The notes beneath the pieces were generated by a model. That model was not told where the DNA came from and searched no databases. It worked only from the letters and a program-made list of their open reading frames with translations. Below are positions 55,701-64,000 of a stretch of DNA of 64,000 nt, in pieces (position 1 is the first letter of the stretch; the number at the start of each line of letters is the position of its first letter). The position numbers were made by a program, and so were the translations under genes. The stretch comes from Naematelia aurantialba (taxonomy: Eukaryota; Basidiomycota; Tremellomycetes; Tremellales; Naemateliaceae): NCBI GenBank assembly GCA_021527695.1, contig JAKFAO010000004.1, positions 310,001 through 374,000 of the forward strand. Direction: 5' to 3'.

Positions 55701-56534
55701 CCGTTCTTCGCTCGAGACAATCTCCCAGAGGACTTCCTGCCTCGTCCGCTCTTTGGGAGCGAGGTTCGCAACCAATTCCTCCTCTGCCATCTCGCTCCAT
55801 GAATGTTGCGCCGGGAGGTAGCTGCATGCACTGCTCATAGCCGATGAGTCTGACGGAGTGGGCGATAGGGCCGACTTGGTCGGCGATACACTGATAGGGG
55901 AAGGAACGGACGCTTTGCGCGTCGCAAAAGGGTTGTGGAGGAAGGAGTTGCGCGAGTTGGGTCGACTAGCCAGCACCGGATGGAGATGTTGGTCGTGCGC
56001 TCGTTTGGTTGGTGAGGTAGAGGACGAGCACGTCGGTTGATGTGTAGAAGTTGACGCAGCACCGCCAACAGCCATGTCAGAGAGGAGAGAAGGGATTTCG
56101 TCCAGAACGACACTGGCTGTAGGCGTTGGCACTGGACTCCTAAAGGTGACTTTCTTGACAGCTTCGGCACCGCTGACGGCCCGTTGCCGCCCGTGCACCT
56201 CGAGGGGGGGTGATTCCTCGCATGCTTCCGCTACGAGCTCGTGGCCATCGTCAAACGTCGATCTGGGCCGCGTGGATGCAGAAGAAGAAGAGGACGCCGA
56301 TGCTGACGGCGAGGATGGGGAAAGAGACACGAGTGGAGTGGGAGGCCGAGGCGGAGCGAGGTAGGTCTCTGATGGATGTCGTTGTTGAACGCTTGGGTCG
56401 GCGTGGGAGGTAACAGCAGATTTGACGTCGGAGAGGGCATCATGACGAGAGGCAGAGGACGAGGCAGCGGCTCGTGAGTTGGACCCCGAGGCAGAGTTGT
56501 TGTCCCTCCTCAATCGAGAGAAGAGAGACTTCAT
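52710..56534 (-). CDS. Rho guanine nucleotide exchange factor (DH-PH)
   Basis: Seven exons close in phase: 56534-55702, 55644-54966, 54921-54502, 54461-54301, 54254-54086, 54038-53983 and 53934-52710, giving 1180 residues. A Ser-rich N-terminus is followed by the DH domain: RQEVLWEIVSSEERYVAELI (CR1), a long Ser/Pro insert, and NQYPLVRSLADVFNAHAYLF. YSTYVLHLERALEAIDHAL and LAKPFQRLLKYPLLFQNLLF (CR3, contacts the GTPase) come next. The PH-like region contains LKVLMAPKPNRLLVSETQV and SDVSLLCVRTGITHLPI. The last 400 residues are low complexity with a repeated SNAERNA motif. The product should activate a Rho or Cdc42 GTPase at the cell cortex; the target cannot be read from the sequence. The insert of about 170 residues between CR1 and CR2 is unusual. 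The 5' end is divergent from the next gene. Confidence 0.88.
53140..53290 (-). repeat. Coding repeat in the RhoGEF tail
   Basis: Four imperfect copies of a unit of about 33-36 bp (plus strand GCATTGCTCAGCCCCG...) encode [S/P]-[S/T]-G-L-S-[I/N]-A-[D/E]-[G/R]-N-A. The copies stay in frame. Confidence 0.8.
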
Positions 56535-58038
56535 CCTTGTGCGGGGCTACACGACTCGATCGCTGCGAGCAGTGGTATCGGCGAGCGAAACGAATCAAGG
56601 CCCAGACGCTGTTGAGAAGGAAGTATGCAGAGAAGAGGTGGAGGACGAAGGAGGTCAGGATGACATGAAGTGAACCGCTGTGGTTGCCAGACTCAAAGCT
56701 CGCCCGGTCCTCCAGACCGCACCGCAGCACAACAACCAATGCCCTCCTTTACACCCTTTGGTCCCGGTCCTATGCCTCTGGTGTCCAGAAGTGCTGGTTG
56801 TGAGTGCGTCGTATGCTGTGGTATCGCCAAGGCGTATGTGAGAAGGGAAGACGGAAATCGTATGCAGGAGAGGGTACAGAAAAGACGGCGTAACTGCTGG
56901 TGAAAGTCCGGTGTCAAAACACACCATGGACAGACAGTCTTCACTCTTCAGTCTTCAGTCTGCATGGCCCTTCCACCGTCAGACAACAGCCCAACCCCTG
57001 TTTGGAAACTCGTACACATCTAAGCGTGCTCTGGAAGTAGTCTGCAGCGTGATCCTGTGTGCTGCTGCCTTCTCAATAGATATATCAGCACCGTTGCAAG
57101 ACGCTGCTTCACTGGCTCGTCATGGTCCTTCATAGCTACGTAGCTACTCATATTGCATGCTGCGGTTGTCGATGCTCACGTTCACTTCCCTTTACTTGAG
57201 CGGCATTCTCAGAAGCAGCACCTAGTCGGCCATGGTACATCCCCTTCAACGCTCACCCAACGGCTCACCCAACAAAACACATCCCCGCCCCCACGATGCA
57301 GACACGCGCCAAAAGCAAAAGCAGACGCGCCTCGCCTGTTCCTTTCCTTTGATTACCACTTGCAGGTTTCCGAGTCTGATGGGCCATTTGCTTCCAAACC
57401 GTAATGAATACAAAAAGTGCCCCGCCGTCCAGTTTCTACATATCGCCACCCGAGAATTCGTAATCCATTGATGCCGCTGATTACGGCTTCTGGCAATAAC
57501 CCCGACGTGGCTAATATACATCATCGCCGGGAACAGACAAGCCGTCTGCATTTTGCTTTCAGGGCAAACTTCCGCGCTCACCGCTCACTCTCGGGTGAGT
57601 GTTTGGCCTTGCTTTCCTCGTTCGTCGTCTTCTTCACCCTTGCACACCACCACGATCCGGCATTGTGTACATCCTGGTCAGCGTGGAATTCGTGTGTAGA
57701 CGCTGTGGAATACGAGAATACGAAGGGAACACCGGTTGGAAAGGCGTTGGCGTTCGTGCGGAGAGGGTAAGTGCCTTCCTGGGCTTTGATGACGCATTCC
57801 AACGCCCAACACCTGCTCACCTCTCATGGATAGCACACGTCGACTACCGACATCAATCTCAAAGATCAGTCCAGTCCATGTGGTGAATGCGTTGTAAATC
57901 GGGCCGACAGGACACTGCCTCGAAATCGCCTTACTCAGCCCGACATCCATTCTCCGCGTTTCTTGTCCGTTCACCATTCACCTCGTCATCCTTCATCGGC
58001 GGCCTGCGGTAATAAGTCTGCATTCATAACGTGTCAGG
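56535..58038. promoter_or_regulatory. Divergent intergenic region of the RhoGEF gene and a Ser-rich protein gene
   Basis: About 1.5 kb without a convincing gene on either strand. It presumably holds both promoters and leaders. All frames are short. Confidence 0.5.
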
Positions 58039-60062
58039 ATGACTCTGCTGTCGTCCAAGCCTTCACGGTCGTACGCCGACGTAGATCACGATGCGGATGG
58101 CCTCGCCCCGGTTGGGACTGTGCCCTATGCGACCCGGCGGATCGAGGGAGGTTTCAAGACTTACCGACCGCGTAAGTCAACCTCACACCGGGATCACCTC
58201 TGCCTGTATCTTTGACTCGTGCTGTCACGTCTTGCGCCTTGCTGCCTTGCTGATACTGCTCCCAGCACTTGCCGAGACACACCTACGACGCTCGCAGCTG
58301 CATGATCCTAATCCGACGTCACATTTCGCGCCGCTGCCGCCTGCTTTTGACCTGTCGCGCAAACACAAAAAACAAGCTGTCAAGGCCGGACAAAAGGCCG
58401 AGCTAGACCACATCCTCCAACCGGGCTTCCGATCCTCGTCGTCCATTGGTCATGCAGACGGGGACGGCGATTCCGTGCCGCTCGCTGGACCGAGCCGGTC
58501 GAGTGGGTCGCGCACTGCCGGCGGCGTGGACCGACAGGGAAAGAAGATCGGTGCACAGGCGTTACGGCCCAGTGCGAGTCTGCAGAGTTTTCGCGCGAAT
58601 GGGGTGTACCTCGATTCGAGCGGAGCACTCCATGATACAGAGTACGATCCGTTCAAGGGTGTGGCGGAGATGTCGCGGAGAAAGTCGAAGCGGCGATCTG
58701 CATTTGGTCAAGACAGAAGAAAGGGGAGTGGGAGCTCGAGCAGCTCGGACGCTGGGTCGCAGGAAGAGATGGTGGAGGGGCGAAAGAGCACGGATGTCGC
58801 CGGGGGTGGGAGGGATGAAGGGGAGATGAGGAAGAAGGCGGAGATGGAGCGGAGGCGGTTGGACGAGGTGTCGAGCTTGGCTGCGGCGAGGAGGAGGAGC
58901 ATCATGTCCAACCGGACGGGTGATGGGAGATCCACTCCGTCTCTTCGGTCAAGTGAGGACGCGCTGTCCCTGCACGACAAGTACGCTGGACGAAGCAGGT
59001 CGAGCCAGGGTCATTACGTGCATTCACCCCTGTCGCCGACCTTTGGTCCTCCGCTATCCGCAACATCATACATGACGGCCCGGACACTGCCCACCACGTC
59101 GGAAGGAGGCGACGAATCGCCAAAGAAGTCTACGGAAACCACCAAGCCGCCTCCCCCTGCACCCGCTCCGCAACCTGCCCAGCGAACGACGATAGGACCA
59201 GACAAGAAAATCACCATCACGGGCTTTGATGCCCCTGCATCTCCTATGCCGAAACCGGCGACTCCCGCCGTCACCACTGACCACACGTACAACCACAAGC
59301 TCAAAGTGCCAGCGACCGGCTCGTCCAAGCCCAGTGCTGGAAGTTCGCGCGGCTCGCGTGCCAGTTCCGAGATGACGAGGGAACCCTCGACGTACTCGAA
59401 GCCTACGGAACGACCGCGCGAGGAGCTGTTTCCAGAGACGCCTGCGCAGAAGAAGAAGCGTGAAGAAAAGGAACGCAGAGCGGGACTATCCGTGCCGACG
59501 TCCCGTGTGGGCTCATTGACGCTCGACAGCACGCCGGTGCGGACACGCGTCCTGCCTGAAATCGAGATTGTGGAAGACGACGACCCGCGAGTCATCATTC
59601 CTGAACACGGCAAGTCTACGCGCATACAGACGACACACGACCACGTCATCCGCGGCCCCTTCTCACTTGCGATGAACGCGCAGGCGGATGGGCAGCGGAG
59701 AGGATCGTTGGACGCAAGAAGCCTTACGGGCGGACCGACGCGGAGTGTCAGTACGATGCTGGAGGAGGGTCAGGGCGGGTACCTGCCTAGTCGATGGGCG
59801 AGTGGGGATAGGAACCTCAGGAGAACGGAGGACGAAAAAGACCGGTATAGGCCGAGGGAATGGAACGGCCAGCGGCCGGCCTCTGAGGAATGGAGGTGAG
59901 TGCCCTGTTCTGCTAGTTGGGGTCGGTGTGTGACGCGTGCTGATGGCATGTAGGCCGACGCTGAAGGATGAGATCAAGCGGAACTGGAAGGACCTAGCGA
60001 CGAATGCCCGGTTCAGCATGTTCCGCGCGAAAAAGAAGTTGTCGCGCAAGACCGAGTTTTAA
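58039..60062 (+). CDS. Unrecognised Ser/Arg/Lys-rich fungal protein
   Basis: Three exons, 58039-58171, 58266-59895 and 59954-60062, close in phase and give 623 residues. It starts MTLLSSKPSRSYADVDHDAD. Most of the protein looks disordered: Ser-rich, with basic blocks (SRRKSKRRSAFGQDRRKGS) and a charged helix (GEMRKKAEMERRRLDEVSSL). A few conserved-looking islands stand out: FRANGVYLDSSGALHDTEYD (then PFKGVAEMSRR), ITITGFDAPASPMPKPATP, and VLPEIEIVEDDDPRVIIPEH (then GKSTRIQTTHDHVIRGPFS). The C-terminus is WKDLATNARFSMFRAKKKLS. These islands suggest a conserved basidiomycete family and perhaps short docking motifs. I cannot name a function. Confidence 0.75.
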
Positions 60063-60809
60063 CATGAGAGAAGCATGAGATGAGCTTGAGATAAGCATGA
60101 GCATGGGGCATAGGTGGTGGCATTCTTCAGTGGCTCAGAGGTCTGCAGTTGCTCTGGAGATCTTTCCGTGGCCCGAGGTCCGACGGCTGTACAGTACCGT
60201 TGTCACGCAGATGCGAATGCAGTTGTATGGCCATGGCAGGGATGAGCGCGTCAACCGAGAGTCCGGTCATTCCGATGCTGCCTTGTGGCCGCGCGGCCGT
60301 CACTTGACGTGGCACACCCGGCGCGCGGACTGTAAGTCCGTCACTGCGTTTACGTGGTAGCAAGGCTGGAGCGAGCCAGCACGGTTTGACACGTTTTGTA
60401 TCGACTGCGATATTGCGATATTGCAGCATTTCGCGCGACATGCGACATTGGAGGTTGCAAGGACAAGGACACGCTGTGGAAAGCCAAGGTTGCGCCACTG
60501 CTGGGCATTACTCGAGTACGAGGACTTGGCGTCGATCCTAGGCACATTAGCCACGTGGGCGTGGTGTGGCGCAGTGATGGTGCTGCGGAGCAGAGCGGTC
60601 CATCAATCTCCCTCGCTCCTTGCATCCTCTCCGTCTCACCATCTCTATCTATTTATCTCTCTCTCTGTCTCTCTCTCTCCTTCTCTCTGTCTCAACCCTC
60701 CTTTAGCCGACGCTGTACTACGCGATTGTAGCAGCATTGTATCCCGACCAGGCTCTTCCCCGACACGCTCTCGGTGTCCACGCGCACGTGGCAAATCCCG
60801 CGGGTTTTT

Positions 60810-60848
60810 GCCAAGAAACCGCATGTTCTTGGCGCCATTTTTGCCAAG
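60810..60848 (+). promoter_or_regulatory. Cluster of three PacC/Rim101-type sites (GCCAAG)
   Basis: GCCAAG at 60810-60815, CTTGGC (same site reversed) at 60828-60833, and GCCAAG at 60843-60848. The site GCCARG is the known binding sequence of fungal PacC/Rim101. The cluster lies about 0.7 kb upstream of the RIM101 start codon. Confidence 0.6.
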
Positions 60849-60958
60849 CACTGCAACGGGCAACTCACCCTTTTTGCACCTTCTTGCACCTCGTCTCGTC
60901 GTTTCATCTCTCTCTTGCATCTCTCTTCCACCTCGTATTCGCCGTCGACAGCTTGGAC

Positions 60959-61049
60959 GCTGCCATTGATAGTCTCCAGAAGCTGCCATTGATAGTCTCC
61001 AGAAGCTGCCATTCATCGTCTCCAGAAGCCTCATTCATCGTCTCCAGAA
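60959..61049 (+). repeat. 23-bp tandem repeat upstream of RIM101
   Basis: Four copies of GCTGCCATTGATAGTCTCCAGAA-type units; the first two are identical, and the third and fourth vary (CATTCATCGTCTCCAGAA). Confidence 0.88.
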
Positions 61050-61522
61050 GGACACCGCCCGGCCATCGTATTCGCATCTGTATCCATCGCCCTCGCCCAT
61101 CACGCATTGCGGCGTTCTGGCGTTCGGCGAGAGGACCTTTCAGCTGCGGATCTCGTCAACCCCATCGCCTGTTGCCCCGACGTGCGAGACGGCGCCGACT
61201 GTCCCTTTGTGGTCGCGGACGGCCAGGGCTTCGTCACTAGCCTACGCGAGGTGGCGTGAACGCTGTCCTCATCGCCTTCCGGCTCGTTGTCCGATAGACC
61301 CCACTGGAATCTGCTCACGACCTCCGCGCTCTTCCATCCACCGCGCTCTTCTACACCCGCTCTTCTACACCCGCTCATCCACCTGCCCCTGTCATCCACC
61401 CACCCCGCGTCCGCAGATCACAGCCACAACCCCTCCCGTTGCTATTCTCCACAATCGTCGCCGATCTCACCGCGGTACTCACGCCCCATCCTTCGCCCGT
61501 CTGTGGATATCCCGCCGAGCAC

Positions 61523-64000
61523 ATGTCAACCATGACGTACCCCGCTCTACCCACCAACACCTACCTCCAGCCGTCCCCCAACCTCCTCTACACCAACAAC
61601 CAGCACCCACCGCACCCGCGCGCCACCTCCAACATCTCGTCGTCGGGCTCGCCGCCGTCCGTCGGCCCGATCACCCCCGAGCTGCCCGCGCTGGCAGCAG
61701 CCAAGTCGACGGAGTACCTCGCGATCGCGCGGCAGGACAACAACCGCCGCCAGAGCACGTCGACCGTCGTGCATGACGAGAACATCCACTGCAAGTGGAA
61801 GGACTGTGCACATCAGGCGACCGGCCCAGAGGAGCTGTACGAGCACCTGTGCAACGAGCATGTCGGCAGAAAGAGCACCAACAACCTCTGCTTGACCTGT
61901 GGATGGGAGGGTTGCGGCGTAAAGTGCGTCAAGCGGGACCATATCACATCGCACCTACGTGGTAAGTCGTCGCGTCAAACTCCGAACCAATACATACATT
62001 GCATCGCGGTGCCACGTCTAGCTGCATGATTCTCGCGGAGCCAACTAAACCCCCGCTAACATGCACAGTCCACACGCCGCTCAAACCCCACCCGTGCGCC
62101 GTCTGTGGCAAGACGTTCAAGCGCCCTCAGGACCTCAAGAAGCACGAGCGCATCCATACTCAGGAGCACCATGAGCTGCACAAGCTGTCCAAGGCCGCCA
62201 CTTCTAGCGACCCAAGCTTCACCGAGCGCGTCGCCACCCAAGGTCCTGGCTCCGATGATCGTCGACGCTCAAGCGTCAACGAGCGCCCACGATCGCCCCT
62301 CTCCCTCTCGCCGTCGTCGTCGAGTGGCCAGTCAAATCTCAACCCATCTTCACCGTACGACCACCTTGCCCCGCCGATGCATCCCGCGCACAAGTCTGTC
62401 TCACCCACCCCGTCGGCACTCGCTATGCTGCACCGTAAGCAGCACGAGGAGCTCGCAGCATACCAGCAGCGCGAAATGATGGTCCTCCAGCAGCTTGCGT
62501 ACCAGCAGCAACAGAGCCAGGCTTACGCTGCCCAACTTGCCAGTGATGGCCTGGGCGCGTCCAAGCCCGGACAGAAGCGGGACCTAGACGGTGGCGACAG
62601 CTTCGAGGCGTTTATGGCCGACATGAAGAAACGCAAGGTCGAGCCGATCTACGACGCCGGTGAGTCGCGACACGTACCCCGTTTTGCTACTGCACGAGCT
62701 GACAGCACACAGATATGATCAACCGACTCAACTCGTTATCTGTACCAGCAATGCCACCGACCTTGTCGTCAATGCCGTCGGTTCCATGGCCAAACAGTTT
62801 CTCTGCCGTACCATTCGGAGGGATCGGCAACTTGAGCACACCGAGCCATCCTGCCCCGTCACCGACCCAGCTGCCGCCGCTGCCTGGGCTTCCGGAGATC
62901 CGCAACGAGGCCGATCTGGCCATGTTCAATCAATTCATGATCTCACTCGGCCGAGACGCAGCCAACAATGGCGGTGCGCATGCTCAACCCGTGTATCCCA
63001 TGACGATCACGTCGTCGATGCACTCGCGCTCGAACGGATCCGTGTCGTCTGATTCTCCACTCTCGGACCAATCCCCTATCGAAGACCTATTCAACTCTGA
63101 AGAACTTGCGTCGCTTGGGCTTGCGGGGATGCCTGGTATCCCTAGTGCTCAGGGCCCTGGACACGAAAACACGCAGTCCACGCTCCCCAACAGCATCTCG
63201 TTTGGCAGCATGTACCCCAGCCTCGAGAATTTCAACAGCACTCGAGCGCGGGGCACGAGCATATCCGAAGCGGACGTGGGCAAGCGCGCGATTGCCGGTC
63301 TGCCTAGGGCTGGCTCGCTTGCGAATACCACTGTGTCTGCGCAGACCAACACTTACTTGTCCGGCATGTACGGTCTTGGTCCGACACCCTACGCGGAACT
63401 TCCCGCGTTCGAGTCGTCTCACAGCTATGACTTTGGTCACAATGCTCTGGGTACGCACGACCACCACAATTACGCCACATTCGACTCGCTTGCACGCAGT
63501 AAGAGCGCAATGCCCACGCCGAGCCTCGCACAGCGCGATTACTCGCGTAAAGTGTACCGCCACGTAGCGCCTCTCGGAGCCGCCATGTCCAGTCGGTCCA
63601 ACCTGTCTGCCGAGCGGACCGAGCTGTACGACGAGCCCGACGATGTCGACGAGGCCACACCCAAGATCTCTGTGCGATCGCTACTGCTATCTGACGAAGA
63701 GGCCGACCCGGCGCTCAAGCTGCCTGCCATCCATCTGGGCGGGGAAGAGGGACTGACCACTCTGCCATCCATCACGGAGATCCAGCCAGGGGCATCGACG
63801 TCCCGCGCCTCGACGCCGGGCGCACATCTCCCCGTCAAACGGCATACGGAGGACGAGATTCTGCGCGGAGTCAAACGTCTCGAACTCGCAGACCGGCATG
63901 CGTCGCCCGCTCCGGACCCGCTGCCGTCAGTATCAGTATCAGTATCAGTGTCGGTGCCAGGGTCGGCGTCGGCGTCGGCGTCGGGGCTGGACCACGAGCG
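61523..64000 (+). CDS. RIM101: RIM101/PacC pH-response transcription factor, cut by the window edge
   Basis: Exons 61523-61961, 62069-62659 and 62713 to the right edge close in phase and give at least 770 residues. Three C2H2 fingers occupy residues about 88-175. Finger 1 is [20 protein letters not shown] and finger 2 is [19 protein letters not shown]. Finger 3, after VHTPLKPHP, is [19 protein letters not shown]. This order and spacing is specific for PacC/Rim101. A basic stretch (DMKKRKVEP) may serve nuclear import. The long tail ([36 protein letters not shown]) is disordered; in the family a C-terminal part is removed by Rim13 at alkaline pH. The start MSTMTYPAL at 61523 is chosen; a second ATG lies three codons later. 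The stop codon is beyond the window. Confidence 0.92.
63928..63986 (+). repeat. 6-bp coding repeat in RIM101
   Basis: AGTATC units become GGCGTC units and encode (Ser-Val)n and then (Ser-Ala)n in frame, just before the right edge. Confidence 0.85.

Larger units (their letters stand above)
60063..61522 (+). promoter_or_regulatory. Long upstream region of the RIM101 gene
   Basis: About 1.46 kb with no gene. It holds a CT-rich tract near 60648-60694, three GCCAAG-type sites within 39 bp (listed separately), another at 60483-60488, and a 23-bp tandem repeat at about 60959-61049. A long leader is likely. Confidence 0.6.

Noticed and set aside
57153..57404. Short plus-strand frames between the RhoGEF and Ser-rich genes
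   Set aside because: No domain, no codon bias and no upstream exon; treated as intergenic.

Overview
The window is nuclear DNA of a filamentous or yeast-like fungus, almost certainly a basidiomycete and most likely a Tremellomycete relative of Cryptococcus or Trichosporon. The reasons are the many short introns (most 45-110 nt, some only 34 nt), CT-rich promoters, GC-rich coding sequence, a USV1-type zinc-finger factor, a PacC/Rim101 factor, a Bub2 checkpoint GAP and a membrane-anchored GH9 cellulase. No mobile element, rRNA, tRNA or CRISPR array could be supported. I spliced the genes by hand, checking reading phase across each junction. Where phases close, the exon lists are probably right; where they do not, the entry says so.

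Layout. 1-2.5 kb: edge of an unrecognised minus-strand gene and a second weak minus-strand gene. 2.6-5.7 kb: long leader or promoter of a C2H2 factor (5.7-7.6 kb). 8.8-11.5 kb: conserved-looking unrecognised multi-exon gene. 12.4-15.3 kb (-): asparagine synthetase, divergent from GID4 (15.9-17.5 kb, +). 17.9-20.3 kb (+): replication factor C subunit. 20.6-23.3 kb (-): F-box protein, divergent from a DUF1776-like protein (23.8-25.6 kb, +). 25.9-27.3 kb (-): macrodomain protein. 27.9 kb (-): 37-residue OST4, divergent from VPS39 (28.3-32.3 kb, +). 32.4-34.2 kb (+): F-box/LRR-like protein. 34.7-37.4 kb (-): PNS1/choline-transporter-like protein, divergent from an MSC2-type zinc transporter (38.1-41.3 kb, +). 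41.9-44.3 kb (+): GH9 glucanase. 44.6-45.2 and 45.9-46.6 kb (+): two secreted or surface proteins. 46.9-48.3 kb (+): phosphoserine aminotransferase. 48.4-49.4 kb (-): MED21, divergent from BUB2 (49.9-52.0 kb, +). 52.7-56.5 kb (-): RhoGEF, divergent from an unrecognised Ser-rich protein (58.0-60.1 kb, +). 61.5 kb to the right edge (+): RIM101/PacC, incomplete.

The genes are mostly housekeeping or regulatory and do not form a cluster with one task. The striking signals lie in how the genes are built. Two minus-strand genes carry long 7-bp tandem arrays inside introns, and the one in the asparagine synthetase gene has G-quadruplex geometry. Three neighbouring introns of that gene each hold a different simple repeat. 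There are two well-supported GC-AG introns, 34-nt introns, and microexons of 11, 18, 21 and 24 bp. Three PacC-type GCCAAG sites sit within 39 bp upstream of the RIM101 gene itself, which suggests autoregulation.
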